From assembly GCF_001044395.1 (NCBI RefSeq), contig NZ_JANU01000002.1:158386-222385 (forward strand): a DNA stretch of 64,000 nt. The letters run 5' to 3'. The stretch's first letter is position 1; every line of letters begins with the position of its first letter. The notes below the pieces were generated by a model. The model saw only the letters and a list, made by a program, of their open reading frames with translations, had not been told where the DNA came from and did not search any database. Positions 32,347 through 42,772 of the stretch are shown here, piece after piece. Both the position numbers and the translations under genes were made by a program. Origin of the DNA: Caenimonas sp. SL110 (GTDB lineage Bacteria > Pseudomonadota > Gammaproteobacteria > Burkholderiales > Burkholderiaceae_C).

Positions 32347-35343
32347 TCAATCGGGAAGCAGTCGCTTCAGGTAACGCCCGGTGTGGCTCGCCTCGTTGGC
32401 GGCAATGTCTTCAGGTGTGCCGACGCCCACGACTTCGCCGCCACCCGCACCGCCTTCAGGTCCCATGTCGATGATCCAGTCGGCGGTCTTGATGACGTCC
32501 AGGTTGTGCTCGATCACCACGATCGTGTTGCCCGCGTCGCGCAGCTGGTGCAGCACCTTCAGCAGCAGGTCGATGTCCGCGAAATGCAATCCGGTGGTGG
32601 GCTCGTCCAGGATGTAGAGCGTGCGTCCGGTGTCGCGTTTGGAAAGCTCCAGCGCGAGCTTCACGCGCTGCGCCTCACCGCCCGACAGCGTGGTCGCCGC
32701 CTGGCCGAGCTTGATGTACGACAGGCCCACATCCAGCAGCGTCTGCAGCTTGCGCGAGATCGTGGGCACCGCCTTGAGGAATGCATGGGCGTCCTCGACC
32801 GTCATGTCCAGCACCTGCGCGATGTTGCGGCCCTTCCATTGCACTTCCAGCGTCTCGCGGTTGTAGCGCTGGCCCTTGCAGACATCACAGGGCACATACA
32901 CGTCGGGCAGGAAGTGCATCTCGACCTTGACCACGCCGTCGCCCTGGCAGGCTTCGCATCGGCCGCCTGCCACATTGAACGAGAAGCGGCCCGGTCCGTA
33001 TCCGCGCTCCTTTGCGGTCGCCGTCTCCGCCATCAATTCGCGGATGGGCGTGAACAGCCCCGTGTACGTTGCGGGGTTGCTGCGCGGCGTGCGGCCAATC
33101 GGTGACTGATCGACGTTGATGACCTTGTCGAAATGCTCGATGCCTTCGACGGCGTCGTGCGGCGCAGGTTCTTCGTGCGCGCGATAGAGCGTGCGCGCCA
33201 CGGCTGCGTAGAGCGTGTCGTTGACGATGGTCGACTTGCCCGAGCCCGACACGCCGGTCACGCAAGTGAAAAGCCCCACCGGGAACGACACGTTCACGTC
33301 CTTCAGGTTGTTGCCCTTCGCGCCGATCACGCGAATCTCCTGCACCGCGCCGAGTGTGGCCAGGTGGTGCGCCTCGCGTTCGCGCCTGCGCAAGGCCGCA
33401 TCGCTGGGCGCAAAGCGAGAGGCCTTGCGCTCGACCGGCTCGGCGGTGACCACTGGTAGCCACGGCGTGCGCCGCGTAGGGACAGCAATCGACTTCGCGC
33501 CCGAGAGGTACTGCCCCGTGAGCGATCCGGGTGTCGCCTTGACTTCTTCAAACGTGCCCTGCGCCATCACGCGGCCACCGTGGATGCCCGCACCCGGCCC
33601 CATGTCGATCACGTAGTCGGCCGCGTGGATCATGTCTTCGTCGTGCTCGACCACGATGACGCTATTGCCGATGTCGCGCAGGTGGCGCAGCGTGCTGATG
33701 AGGCGATCGTTGTCGCGCTGGTGCAGACCGATACTGGGTTCGTCGAGCACGTACATGACGCCTGTCAGGCCCGAGCCGATCTGCGATGCGAGCCGGATGC
33801 GCTGCGCCTCGCCACCGGACAAGGTTTCGGCGCTGCGGTCCAGGCTGAGGTAGTTGAGCCCGACGTCGTTCAGGAATTTCAGGCGCAGGCCGATTTCTCG
33901 CACCACCTTCTCGGCAATGTCGGCCTTCGCGCCGTGCAGCTTCAGGCCAGTGAAATACGCAAGGCTGTCACGCAGCGTCGCGTGGCTGACCTGATAGATG
34001 GCGCGCGCCTGTTCGCCTTCGCCGATCTTGACGTGACGCGCTTCGCTGCGCAGGCGCGTGCCGTTGCAATCGGGGCACGGCTGCATGCTCCTGTAGCGCG
34101 CCAGTTCTTCTCTCACGGCGACCGAATCGGTCTCGCGATAACGCCGCGCCATGTTGGGCACGATGCCTTCGAACGGGTGCTTCTTGGCAACTTTCTTGCC
34201 CGCAAAATTTCCAGAATCCATCACATAGCTGAACCGGATCTCTTCTTCGCCCGAGCCGTTGAGCACCACGTTCTGCACCGGTAAATCAAGCTCTTCAAAC
34301 GGCGCATCGACGTTGAACTTGTAGTGCTTGCCCAGGCTCTCGATCAGGCTGAAGTAATAGCCGTTGCGCCTGTCCCATCCCTTGATGGCACCGCTGGCCA
34401 GAGACAGCGAGGGAAACGCGACCACGCGCGCCGGATCGAAGAACTCGCGGTGGCCCAGGCCGTCGCAAGAGGGGCAGGCACCGACCGGCGAATTGAACGA
34501 GAAGAGGCGCGGCTCCAGTTCGGTGATCGAGTAGTTGCAGATGGGGCAGGCGAATTTGGCGTTGAACCAGTGCTCATGGCCCGTGTCCATCTCCATGGCG
34601 ATCGCGCGGCCATCGGCCAGACGCAGCGCAGCCTCGAAACTCTCGGCCAGGCGCTGCTGCATCTCGGGGCGCACCTTGAGCCGGTCGATCACCACGTCGA
34701 TGTCGTGCTTCTCGGTCTTCTTGAGCTTGGGCAGCTGGTCGAATTCGTACGGCTGGCCCCCGACGCGAAATCGCACGTAGCCGCTGGCCTGCATCTCGGC
34801 AAACAGATCGAGGAATTCGCCTTTGCGCTCACGCGCAACCGGCGCGAGGATCATCAGCTTCGTATCGGCGGGCAGTGCGAGCACCGCATCGACCATTTGC
34901 GAGACGGTCTGGGACGTCAGCGGGACATCGTGCTGAGGGCAGTAGGGTGTTCCAGCGCGGGCATACAGCAGGCGCAGGTAGTCGTGGATTTCAGTGACCG
35001 TGCCCACGGTGGAGCGCGGGTTGTGCGAGGTCGCCTTCTGCTCGATGGAAATCGCGGGGGACAGGCCTTCGATCATGTCGACGTCGGGCTTGTCCATGAG
35101 CTGCAGGAACTGCCGAGCATAGGCCGACAGGCTTTCGACGTAGCGCCGCTGCCCTTCGGCGTAGAGCGTGTCGAAAGCCAGCGACGATTTGCCCGAGCCC
35201 GACAGTCCCGTGATCACCACCAGCTGGTTGCGCGGGATGTCGAGATCGACGTTCTTGAGGTTGTGCGTGCGCGCGCCGCGGATGCTGATCCGCTGGGCGG
35301 CGGCGATCTGGCCGAGGTACTTGCCGTCCGTGGGAGTGTTCAA
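32347..35343 (-). CDS. uvrA: Excinuclease ABC subunit A
   Basis: 998 aa. Two ABC ATPase modules (Walker [20 protein letters not shown] near residue 45 and [18 protein letters not shown] near 680; signatures [12 protein letters not shown] and [12 protein letters not shown]) and zinc fingers [10 protein letters not shown]...CPSCDG and CEACQGDG...CDVCKG. UvrA finds DNA damage and loads UvrB in nucleotide excision repair. No clear CTGT-N8-ACAG box was seen in the 171 bp before the divergent MFS gene. Confidence 0.97.
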   Translation of the reverse strand: MNTPTDGKYLGQIAAAQRISIRGARTHNLKNVDLDIPRNQLVVITGLSGSGKSSLAFDTLYAEGQRRYVESLSAYARQFLQLMDKPDVDMIEGLSPAISIEQKATSHNPRSTVGTVTEIHDYLRLLYARAGTPYCPQHDVPLTSQTVSQMVDAVLALPADTKLMILAPVARERKGEFLDLFAEMQASGYVRFRVGGQPYEFDQLPKLKKTEKHDIDVVIDRLKVRPEMQQRLAESFEAALRLADGRAIAMEMDTGHEHWFNAKFACPICNYSITELEPRLFSFNSPVGACPSCDGLGHREFFDPARVVAFPSLSLASGAIKGWDRRNGYYFSLIESLGKHYKFNVDAPFEELDLPVQNVVLNGSGEEEIRFSYVMDSGNFAGKKVAKKHPFEGIVPNMARRYRETDSVAVREELARYRSMQPCPDCNGTRLRSEARHVKIGEGEQARAIYQVSHATLRDSLAYFTGLKLHGAKADIAEKVVREIGLRLKFLNDVGLNYLSLDRSAETLSGGEAQRIRLASQIGSGLTGVMYVLDEPSIGLHQRDNDRLISTLRHLRDIGNSVIVVEHDEDMIHAADYVIDMGPGAGIHGGRVMAQGTFEEVKATPGSLTGQYLSGAKSIAVPTRRTPWLPVVTAEPVERKASRFAPSDAALRRREREAHHLATLGAVQEIRVIGAKGNNLKDVNVSFPVGLFTCVTGVSGSGKSTIVNDTLYAAVARTLYRAHEEPAPHDAVEGIEHFDKVINVDQSPIGRTPRSNPATYTGLFTPIRELMAETATAKERGYGPGRFSFNVAGGRCEACQGDGVVKVEMHFLPDVYVPCDVCKGQRYNRETLEVQWKGRNIAQVLDMTVEDAHAFLKAVPTISRKLQTLLDVGLSYIKLGQAATTLSGGEAQRVKLALELSKRDTGRTLYILDEPTTGLHFADIDLLLKVLHQLRDAGNTIVVIEHNLDVIKTADWIIDMGPEGGAGGGEVVGVGTPEDIAANEASHTGRYLKRLLPD

Positions 35344-35514
35344 TGCCGGGTCCGCTTAGGGAAACCTGACATGATAGAACGGCAAGCCTGTGCGGGGGAG
35401 CCCGCGAGGTCCGCAACCGCGGCGGCGGTCGATTTCCGGACATCCACGACAATTGCAGGCTTTTCGCCATCTCCCGTCCCTGTGCCCCCGTCCACTGCCT
35501 CCACCCCCTCCAGG

Positions 35515-36723
35515 ATGACCCCCGTCGAGCGCCGCGCCAGCGGTTCGCTGGCAGCAGTGTTTGCCGCGCGCATGCTGGGGCTGTTCATCGTGCTGCCCGT
35601 GTTCGCCCTGGAAGCCGCTCGCTATCCCGGCGGGGGCGATGCGGCGATGGTGGGTCTGGCGATGGGAATCTACGGCTTGACCCAGGGCCTGCTGCAGATT
35701 CCGTTCGGCATGGCGTCGGACCGGTTCGGGCGAAAGCGGGTGATCGTGATCGGGCTGGTGGTGTTTGCTGCGGGCAGCTTCCTGGCGGCTGCGGCGGACT
35801 CGCTGGGCTGGCTCATCGCCGGCAGGGCCTTGCAGGGCGCAGGGGCCGTTTCGGCGGCCGTGACGGCCCTGCTGGCTGACCAGACGCGTGACGAGGTCCG
35901 CACCAAGGCCATGGCCATCGTCGGCGCGAGCATCGGCCTGATGTTTGCCGTGTCGCTGGTCGCTGCGCCCCTGCTCGCGGCAGTCGTGGGTCTGCATGGC
36001 CTGTTTGCGATCACCGGTGCGCTCGCGCTGGGCTGTATCGCCATCGTGCTGTGGTGGACGCCGGCAGAGCCATCGCTGCACAAGAACGCGCCGCGCGGGC
36101 GCCTGCAGGAAGTGCTGACCCATCCGGGGCTGCTGCGCCTGGATGTGGGCGTGTTTGTGCTGCACGCCGTGCAGCTCGCCATGTGGGTCGCGATTCCGGC
36201 CATGCTGGTTCAGGCAGGGCTGGACAAGGCCAACCACTGGCACGTTTATCTGCCCGCCGTGCTGGCTTCATTCTTCGTGATGGGCGCCGTGCTGTTTCCG
36301 CTGGAGCGGCGCGGCTACCTTCGCGCGGTGTTTCTCGCGTCGGTGGGCGTGATCCTGCTGGTGCAGGTCGGGCTGGCGCTGCTGTCCAGCAGTCCTGGAC
36401 TGCCCGCACTCGGCGCGCTGCTCTTCGTCTTCTTCTGCGCCTTCAACGTGCTGGAGGCGAGCCAGCCCAGCATGGCGTCGCGCATAGCACCGGCGCATGC
36501 GCGGGGCGCGGCCCTGGGTGTGTACAACACACTTCAATCATTGGGATTTTTTGCCGGCGGCGCAGTCGGCGGCTGGCTGGCCAAGCACGTTGGAACGCAA
36601 GGCCTTTTTGCGGTCAGCGCGGTGCTGATGCTCGTCTGGCTGGTCACGGCCTGGCCCATGCGTGCGCCACGTCCGGGACGCTCGGCAGAGCAGGTATTGG
36701 CGGACGAAGCGCAGGCCACATAA
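35515..36723 (+). CDS. MFS transporter (YajR/drug-efflux type)
   Basis: 402 aa from ATG 35515 (an earlier ATG at 35371 would add a hydrophilic Pro-rich lead and has little support). Twelve membrane helices. Motif [14 protein letters not shown] between helices 2 and 3, and the motif-B-like region [20 protein letters not shown]. Lies between uvrA and ssb, a common order in Burkholderiales. Substrate unknown. Confidence 0.87.
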   Translation: MTPVERRASGSLAAVFAARMLGLFIVLPVFALEAARYPGGGDAAMVGLAMGIYGLTQGLLQIPFGMASDRFGRKRVIVIGLVVFAAGSFLAAAADSLGWLIAGRALQGAGAVSAAVTALLADQTRDEVRTKAMAIVGASIGLMFAVSLVAAPLLAAVVGLHGLFAITGALALGCIAIVLWWTPAEPSLHKNAPRGRLQEVLTHPGLLRLDVGVFVLHAVQLAMWVAIPAMLVQAGLDKANHWHVYLPAVLASFFVMGAVLFPLERRGYLRAVFLASVGVILLVQVGLALLSSSPGLPALGALLFVFFCAFNVLEASQPSMASRIAPAHARGAALGVYNTLQSLGFFAGGAVGGWLAKHVGTQGLFAVSAVLMLVWLVTAWPMRAPRPGRSAEQVLADEAQAT

Positions 36724-36746
36724 TCAACGAATCAGGAGATTTGCTC

Positions 36747-37250
36747 ATGGCATCCATCAACAAGGTCATCATCGTCGGCAACCTCGGCCGCGACCCCGAA
36801 ATGCGTTCTTTCCCCAGCGGGGACCAGGTCGCCAACGTCACCATCGCCACCACCGACAAGTGGAAGGACAAGCAGACCGGCGAACCCAAGGAGGCGACCG
36901 AGTGGCACCGTGTGGTGTTCAACGGCCGCCTGGCCGAAATCGTCGGCCAGTACCTGAAAAAGGGCTCGCAGGTCTACGTCGAAGGCAGCCTGCGCACGCG
37001 CAAGTGGACCGACAAGGACGGCATCGAAAAATTCACCACCGAGATTCGCGCCGACAACATGCAGATGCTGGGCGGACGCCAGGGCATGGGTTCACCGTCG
37101 TCCTCGGGGGACGATGACGGCGGCGGCTACGAGCAGCGCCGCGCGCCGGCAAGCCGTCCGCCGGCACCGCAAGGTGGCGGTCAGCGTGCTCCGGCTGCAA
37201 AAGCGCCGCCGAGTGGTTTCGACGACATGGATGACGATATTCCGTTCTGA
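36747..37250 (+). CDS. ssb: Single-stranded DNA-binding protein
   Basis: 167 aa; AGGAGA lies before ATG 36747. The OB-fold (residues 1-110) begins [17 protein letters not shown] and includes [13 protein letters not shown] and [12 protein letters not shown] Gly/Pro/Ala-rich linker leads to the acidic partner-binding tip DDMDDDIPF. It acts in replication and repair. Confidence 0.97.
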   Translation: MASINKVIIVGNLGRDPEMRSFPSGDQVANVTIATTDKWKDKQTGEPKEATEWHRVVFNGRLAEIVGQYLKKGSQVYVEGSLRTRKWTDKDGIEKFTTEIRADNMQMLGGRQGMGSPSSSGDDDGGGYEQRRAPASRPPAPQGGGQRAPAAKAPPSGFDDMDDDIPF

Positions 37251-37266
37251 TCGTCCTCCGTACCGA

Positions 37267-38373
37267 TCAGCTCCGCGACGAAATCACGCCGCCCCCCAGG
37301 CACACCTCGCCGTCATAAAGCACGGCTGATTGCCCTGGCGTTACCGCCCATTGCGGCTGTGGAAAGTCGAGGTGGAACGCACCGTTGGCGTTCGCTGCCA
37401 GCACGCAGGGTGAATCGGCCTGCCGGTAGCGCGTCTTGGAGCCGTAGGTGCCTGCAGCAGGCGCGTGGCCCGCAACCCAGCTCGCATCGTCTGCTTGCAG
37501 CGCGCTGGACAGCAGCCACGGGTGATCGTGCCCCTGTACCACCCACAGGATGTTGTGCGCCATGTCCTTGTGCGCAACAAACCACGGCGCATGTTCGCCG
37601 CCGCCCCTTTGAGCGCCCTTGTCCTTGATGCCGCCGATGCCCAGCCCCTGCCTTTGCCCCAGCGTGTAGAACGACAGCCCCTGGTGCCGGCCGATCGTGC
37701 GGCCGCGCTCATCCTTGATGGGGCCGGGCTCCTTGCTGATGTAGCGGTTGAGGAAGTCGCGAAACGGCCGCTCGCCGATGAAGCAGATGCCTGTCGAATC
37801 CTTCTTTTTGGCGTTGGGCAGGCCGATTTCCTGCGCGATGCGCCGCACTTCGCTCTTTCGCAATTCGCCCACCGGGAACAGCGTCTTTGAAAGCTGCGCC
37901 TGTGAAAGGCGATGCAGGAAGTAGCTCTGGTCCTTGGTCTCGTCCAGGCCCTTGAGCAACTGGAAAGCGCCGCCCTGTTCGCGCACGCGCGCGTAGTGGC
38001 CCGTCGCGATTTTTTCTGCGCCCAGTCGCATCGCGTGGTCGAGGAAGGCCTTGAACTTGATCTCGGCGTTGCACAGCACGTCGGGGTTGGGCGTGCGGCC
38101 CGCCTGGTATTCGCGCAGGAACTCGGCGAATACGCGGTCGCGGTATTCGGCTGCGAAGTTGACGTGCTCGATCTCTATGCCGATGACATCGGCCACGCTG
38201 GCCGCGTCGATGAAGTCCTGGTTCGACGAGCAGTATTCGTCGTCATCGTCGTCTTCCCAGTTCTTCATGAAGATGCCGACGACATCGTAGCCCTGCGCCT
38301 TGAGCAGATGCGCGGTGACCGCGGAGTCCACGCCTCCGCTCAACCCGACGACGACGCGAGGCTTGCTGTTCAT
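37267..38373 (-). CDS. mnmA: tRNA-specific 2-thiouridylase
   Basis: 368 aa from ATG 38373. PP-loop SGGVDSAV binds ATP; catalytic cysteines lie in [12 protein letters not shown] (Cys ~105) and [11 protein letters not shown] (~200). It adds sulphur to U34 of tRNAs for Lys, Glu and Gln. The Nudix gene usually paired with it is nearby at 39618-40103. Confidence 0.96.
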   Translation of the reverse strand: MNSKPRVVVGLSGGVDSAVTAHLLKAQGYDVVGIFMKNWEDDDDDEYCSSNQDFIDAASVADVIGIEIEHVNFAAEYRDRVFAEFLREYQAGRTPNPDVLCNAEIKFKAFLDHAMRLGAEKIATGHYARVREQGGAFQLLKGLDETKDQSYFLHRLSQAQLSKTLFPVGELRKSEVRRIAQEIGLPNAKKKDSTGICFIGERPFRDFLNRYISKEPGPIKDERGRTIGRHQGLSFYTLGQRQGLGIGGIKDKGAQRGGGEHAPWFVAHKDMAHNILWVVQGHDHPWLLSSALQADDASWVAGHAPAAGTYGSKTRYRQADSPCVLAANANGAFHLDFPQPQWAVTPGQSAVLYDGEVCLGGGVISSRS

Positions 38374-38405
38374 TTGTGCGATTATCCCCACGCCACTTTG
38401 TCCAC

Positions 38406-39608
38406 ATGCTCTACCGGCCTACATCCCCGCCATTCCCCCGGCAGCGCCTGTCGCCTGCGGGCATGGCAACAGCGACTGCACTGCATGTCGGATTGCTGTG
38501 GCTGCTGCTGCAGCACACGCCGCTGCAGCAGCAGATTCGCTATGTGGTGTACCAGTACGTGCAGCCGATCAGCCCGTCACCCTCGAGCGCGAGCCGCGCG
38601 ATCACGATGCGGTCGCAGACGAGTCCCAGCATGGCGGACAACAGCCTGATTTTTTCGCGCAATCTTGAGTCGAGCGTGCCTTTGAGAACGACGACGCAAT
38701 TGCCCGAGACGCTGAAAGCGCCCAAGCCGGTGCCCGCGCCGGTGCCTGCTGCCGTCGTGCCTGAACCTTTGCCCGTGCCTGTGGTGGAGAGTGCGCCTGC
38801 GGTGATTCCGGTTCCGCCTGCGCCTGCGCCGGCTCCGTTGCCTCCGGTGGCGGAGCCGGTTCCAGTACCGGTCGAAGTGCCGCCGCCGGTGCCTGTCCCT
38901 CCCGCGCCCGTTCCAGTGCCAGTGCCAGTGCCAGTGCCAGTGCCAGTGCCAGTGCCAGTGCCAGCGCCTGCACCTGTGCCCCTGCCGGTTCCAGCGCCGC
39001 CAGCGCCAGCACCGATTCCGGTTCCGCCAACGCCTGCACCCCCCGCTCCGGCGCCGCCTGTACCCGCACCACCTGCGCCAGCGCCTGCCACACCCGCGCC
39101 GCCCGCACCGGCTCCTGCAGCGCCCGCACCGGCGGCCGCTGTTCCTGCGCCACCGGCCTCACCTGCTCCGCCCGCCCCACCGGCACCCGCAGCGCCCACG
39201 CAACGCCTGCAAGGTCCGGTCGTCGATGTGCCTGTTGCGCCCGGTTCGCCGGGTTCGGGTCGGGCGACGCCGATCCTGGTCCCTGCGCCCGCTGCCGATG
39301 GTTGGGGTCGCCCGGCGGCTTCACCGCCTGCGGCTGCGCCAGCAGCGGCATTGCCGCCCGCACCGAACCTCGCGCCCGCATTGCCGCTGCATCCCGGCCC
39401 GTACCGCATCCAGCGACAGCGCAGCATCAGCGACATGGCCAACGAGCAGTTGCGCCGGGGCAAGCCGAAAGATCCGCTGGCCGATGGCATGGAGTCGGGA
39501 TCGGTGGACGATTGCCTTCACGCACCAAGAGATCCGCAGCAGGTCGGCGGCCTGCTCGCCGCGCCGGGCCTCATCGCCCGCGCGCTTGCCGGCAAGTGCG
39601 CGAAATGA
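38406..39608 (+). CDS. Proline-rich membrane-anchored protein (TonB/TolA-like layout)
   Basis: 400 aa from ATG 38406. One N-terminal membrane helix ([13 protein letters not shown]) is followed by a periplasmic stretch of ~220 residues made of VPAP/APAP/VPVP repeats, typical of proteins spanning the periplasm. The C-terminal 60 residues ([20 protein letters not shown] ... ALAGKCAK, with two Cys) do not look like a TonB domain. It lies near exbB-exbD-exbD, so an energy-coupling role is possible. Eight tandem CCAGTG hexamers (38913-38960) could vary in number without changing frame. Confidence 0.75.
   Translation: MLYRPTSPPFPRQRLSPAGMATATALHVGLLWLLLQHTPLQQQIRYVVYQYVQPISPSPSSASRAITMRSQTSPSMADNSLIFSRNLESSVPLRTTTQLPETLKAPKPVPAPVPAAVVPEPLPVPVVESAPAVIPVPPAPAPAPLPPVAEPVPVPVEVPPPVPVPPAPVPVPVPVPVPVPVPVPVPAPAPVPLPVPAPPAPAPIPVPPTPAPPAPAPPVPAPPAPAPATPAPPAPAPAAPAPAAAVPAPPASPAPPAPPAPAAPTQRLQGPVVDVPVAPGSPGSGRATPILVPAPAADGWGRPAASPPAAAPAAALPPAPNLAPALPLHPGPYRIQRQRSISDMANEQLRRGKPKDPLADGMESGSVDDCLHAPRDPQQVGGLLAAPGLIARALAGKCAK
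38913..38960. repeat. Hexanucleotide microsatellite, 8 x CCAGTG
   Basis: Eight perfect tandem copies inside the proline-rich gene, encoding Pro-Val repeats. Copy-number change would alter spacer length only. Confidence 0.9.
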
Positions 39609-39617
39609 ACGTCCAGC

Positions 39618-40103
39618 CTAAGCGGGCGTGATCAGCACATCGGGGTGGGTGTAGATCACCGACAGCGGGTGACGCACGCCCGCCAGATAGTCCTCGATGC
39701 ACTGCAGCACCAGCGGGCTGCGATGCCGGTCCGCTGATGCGCGAACTTCCTGCGGCGTCATCCACAAGGTCCGCACGATGCCGGTGTCCAGCGGCTGCTC
39801 CGGATGGTGCGCACCCAGTTCGCCGCAAAAGGCCAGCCGCAAATAGGTCTGGTCCTCGCCGGTGGAGTTCTTGCGCGAGCGCGCGAGGTACATGCCCAGC
39901 AAGGCCGTCGGCCTGAACTCGTAAGCCGACTCTTCCAGCGCTTCGCGCGCGCAGCCCTGCTCGGGCGTCTCGCCGGGGTCGAGGTGGCCGGCGGGCGTGT
40001 TCAGGCGCAGGCCGAGCGCGGTCTCCTCTTCGATCATCAGGAAGCGGCCGTCCCTTTCGATGATGGCGGCGACAGTGACGCTGGGCTTCCATGGCTTGTG
40101 CAT
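39618..40103 (-). CDS. Nudix hydrolase (NudJ-like)
   Basis: 161 aa from ATG 40103. The Nudix box is GHLDPGETPEQGCAREALEES; the usual Gly near its end is Ala (EESAYE). N-terminal KPSVTVAAIIERDGRFLMIEE matches NudJ, a phosphatase for nucleotide and thiamine pyrophosphates. The gene is normally beside mnmA; here the proline-rich gene lies between. Confidence 0.88.
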   Translation of the reverse strand: MHKPWKPSVTVAAIIERDGRFLMIEEETALGLRLNTPAGHLDPGETPEQGCAREALEESAYEFRPTALLGMYLARSRKNSTGEDQTYLRLAFCGELGAHHPEQPLDTGIVRTLWMTPQEVRASADRHRSPLVLQCIEDYLAGVRHPLSVIYTHPDVLITPA

Positions 40104-40223
40104 GGGCGAGATTATGGACATGGGCGCGGTGCAAATGGCGCTGGCTGTGCAGACGGATACGACACAATGCGTGTGGCTTTGCCCATCCACGCATCCACAC
40201 GCCTACGCACCGTCCAGATTCCT

Positions 40224-41099
40224 ATGCACGCCTATCCACTCACCTACACCCGCATGCTCGCGGCGGCTTGTGCATTGGCCGCATCGCTGGCGACGGCGCA
40301 GGCGCAGACCGCGCCTGGCACCCCGCCAACAGCATCGGCGACGGCCTCGATGCCGGTCATCGCTCCACCCCCCGTTTCACCCACCCTCTCACCCGCGCCG
40401 GGCCTCACGCCAGCGCTGCCGCCGATCAAGCCCGCCGACGTGGCCAATCCGTATGGATTGCAGGCTGTCTGGTCGCAGGGCGACTGGGTGGCGCGCATCA
40501 CGCTGCTGATCCTGGCGATCATGTCGCTGGGCAGCTGGTACGTGCTGATCAGCAAGCTGATTGCGCAATCGAAGATGGGCACGCAGGGCAAGGTCGCCAA
40601 CCAGAAATTCTGGAAGGCAGACACGGTGCGGCAGGGCGCGGAACAGTTGCAGGTGGGAAGCCCGTTTCGCTTCATCGCCGAATCGGCGCTCGAAGCCGCG
40701 CGCAAGCACGACGGACTCATCGGGCAGGTCGATCACAACACCTGGACCGCGCAAAGCATCGAGCGCGCCATCGCCACTGTCCACAGCCGCACGCAGGAAG
40801 GGCTCGCCGTGCTGGCGACCGTCGGTTCCACTGCGCCCTTTGTCGGCCTGTTCGGCACGGTCTGGGGTATCTACAACGCGCTGGTGAAGATCGGCGCGTC
40901 TGGCCAGGCGTCGATTGACAAGGTGGCCGGCCCGGTGGGCGAGGCGCTCATCATGACGGCGATTGGCCTGGCCGTCGCCGTGCCTGCGGTGCTGGGCTAC
41001 AACTGGCTGGTGCGTCGCAACAAGGTCGGCATGGACACGGTGCGCGCCTTCGGCTCGGACCTGCACACCGTGCTGATGGCGGCTAACGCGCGGCGCTAG
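40224..41099 (+). CDS. exbB: ExbB/TolQ/MotA-family proton-channel protein
   Basis: 291 aa from ATG 40224. A signal-like N-terminus (MLAAACALAASLATAQA) and a Pro-rich linker precede three membrane helices: ITLLILAIMSLGSWYVLIS, then LAVLATVGSTAPFVGLFGTVWGI and ALIMTAIGLAVAVPAVLGYNWLV. With ExbD it turns the proton gradient into force on a TonB-type protein. Heads an exbB-exbD-exbD operon. Alternative starts at 40167 or 40254 are possible. Confidence 0.92.
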   Translation: MHAYPLTYTRMLAAACALAASLATAQAQTAPGTPPTASATASMPVIAPPPVSPTLSPAPGLTPALPPIKPADVANPYGLQAVWSQGDWVARITLLILAIMSLGSWYVLISKLIAQSKMGTQGKVANQKFWKADTVRQGAEQLQVGSPFRFIAESALEAARKHDGLIGQVDHNTWTAQSIERAIATVHSRTQEGLAVLATVGSTAPFVGLFGTVWGIYNALVKIGASGQASIDKVAGPVGEALIMTAIGLAVAVPAVLGYNWLVRRNKVGMDTVRAFGSDLHTVLMAANARR

Positions 41100-41126
41100 G
41101 CGCCAGGCGCCCGATACCGGTTCAAC

Positions 41127-41552
41127 ATGGCCATCCGCTTCCCGCACCAGATGCCAGAGGCCGACGAGCCGCTGCTCGCGACCATCAACACCACGCCGCT
41201 GGTGGATGTGATGCTGGTGCTGCTCATCATTTTCCTGATCACGATTCCGGTGGTGAACAGCTCCATCGGCGTGACCCTGCCGCGCGAAGCCAACGAGGCG
41301 CGCGAGGCCGCGCCGCAGGACGTGATCATCACCGTCGATGCGCAGGGCGTGGTGTACTGGTTCGACACACCGGTGCGCGATCCGCTGGTGCTGGCCGGCG
41401 AACTCGCCCGCGTCGCGCAGGAAAAGCCGCAGCCCGAGTTGCACATCCGGGCCGACGCCCGTGCCGATTACCAGGCGATCGGGCGGGTGGTTTATGCCGC
41501 GCAGCAGGCGGGTATTTCGCGCGTGGGCTTTTTGTCGGAGCCGCCGCGATGA
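41127..41552 (+). CDS. exbD: ExbD/TolR-family protein 1
   Basis: 141 aa. Short cytoplasmic start, one helix carrying the key Asp (INTTPLVDVMLVLLIIFLITIP), and a periplasmic domain ending ADYQAIGRVVYAAQQAGISRVGFL. Follows exbB by 27 bp. Its stop overlaps the next exbD start (ATGA). Confidence 0.93.
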   Translation: MAIRFPHQMPEADEPLLATINTTPLVDVMLVLLIIFLITIPVVNSSIGVTLPREANEAREAAPQDVIITVDAQGVVYWFDTPVRDPLVLAGELARVAQEKPQPELHIRADARADYQAIGRVVYAAQQAGISRVGFLSEPPR

Positions 41553-41971
41553 TCCCGCTGGACACCGGCGAAGGCGACCACGAAATGATGGTCGATATCA
41601 ACACCACGCCGCTGGTCGATGTGCTGCTGGTGCTGCTGGTCATGCTCATCATCACGATTCCGATCCAGTTGCATTCGGTGCGGCTGGAAATGCCGGGGCT
41701 GAATGCGCCTCCGCCCACGGTCGATCCGGAGATCGTGCAAATCGACGTCACGCCGCAGGGCGCGTTGCTCTGGAACGGTGAGGCCCTGGCCGGGCGTGGC
41801 GAGCTGGAAACGAGATTGCAGGGCGCAGCAGCACGGCCAGACCAGCCCGAGATTCACTTGCGTCCGAACAGCGCCGCCAAGTACGAGCAGGTGGCGGCCG
41901 TGTTGTCGAGCGCCCAGAGAGCGGGCCTCACGAAGATCGGTCTCGTGGGCTCCGAACAGTTCGCCCGATAA
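41549..41971 (+). CDS. exbD: ExbD/TolR-family protein 2
   Basis: 140 aa. Same layout as its neighbour: DINTTPLVDVLLVLLVMLIIT helix with the functional Asp, then a periplasmic domain ending YEQVAAVLSSAQRAGLTKIGLVG. Two ExbD proteins with one ExbB suggests a heteromeric stator. Last gene of the operon. Confidence 0.93.
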   Translation: MIPLDTGEGDHEMMVDINTTPLVDVLLVLLVMLIITIPIQLHSVRLEMPGLNAPPPTVDPEIVQIDVTPQGALLWNGEALAGRGELETRLQGAAARPDQPEIHLRPNSAAKYEQVAAVLSSAQRAGLTKIGLVGSEQFAR

Positions 41972-41978
41972 GTCGATC

Positions 41979-42701
41979 TCAAGCCTCGTATTCGGGCGAA
42001 CCCAGCACCCAGATGAACGACTGCACGTCGATCATGTCGCGCGCCTTGAACCCGGGCCGCTTGTCCAGGTCGCGGCGCAAGATGGCAGCGAACGTCAACA
42101 GCGACCGGTAAACCTCCCACGACGGCTGCGCCGCGTAGTCGAAATCGAATCCGTAGTCGTGCGCGGCCTTGCGCGTCGCGCGGGGCTTCAGAAAAAGATG
42201 CCGGTCGGGACGCGCCAGAAAACCGAACACCGTGACCAGCGGCCAGGTGACCACCCGTGCCTCGCGACGCGGCAAATCCGACAGGGCCTGCACCCAGTCG
42301 TCAAAGCGCCGGTGGGGCGAGCCTCGCCCCCAGAGAAACGCGTAAAGCTCGGTTGCGAACAGCCGCGCGCCTGCTGCTGTCTTGACCGCATCTCTGAGCG
42401 CCATGCGCTCGAAAGAAAACAGCAGGTTGCTGTGCGATTCAATCCGCACGGCTGTGTCGGCGATCTCGCGAAATTCACCTCGCGCGAGCAGCTTGCGAAA
42501 CGCCACCGGACCCAGCTGTTCATTCCATTGCAGATGCGCGCGTTCCTTGAAGGATCGCTCGGTAATCTGATAGGTCTCGTCAAGAAATCCACCGGGGTAG
42601 TACAGCTCGAACTTGCGTCGGCTGCGCGCTGCGCCCAGGTAGTTGACGTTGTTGGCTCGAGCGCCGGAAAGCGTGGATGAGACGGATGCTGCGCGAAACA
42701 T
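41979..42701 (-). CDS. Conserved hypothetical protein
   Basis: 240 aa from ATG 42701. Soluble, mostly helical, no signal peptide or known motif. Frame is intact and codon use matches neighbours. The open frame continues upstream but overlaps the metallophosphoesterase end. Function unknown. Confidence 0.65.
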   Translation of the reverse strand: MFRAASVSSTLSGARANNVNYLGAARSRRKFELYYPGGFLDETYQITERSFKERAHLQWNEQLGPVAFRKLLARGEFREIADTAVRIESHSNLLFSFERMALRDAVKTAAGARLFATELYAFLWGRGSPHRRFDDWVQALSDLPRREARVVTWPLVTVFGFLARPDRHLFLKPRATRKAAHDYGFDFDYAAQPSWEVYRSLLTFAAILRRDLDKRPGFKARDMIDVQSFIWVLGSPEYEA

Positions 42702-42772
42702 CAGGCCAGTTTTGAGCCGGCCACCAAGGGCGCCTTGTGGGACAGCGCGCCGCGCCGGTGTAGGCCCGGGTC

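Noticed and set aside
35344..35514. SOS box before uvrA
   Set aside because: No CTGT-N8-ACAG or near match was found in the region between uvrA and the MFS gene.
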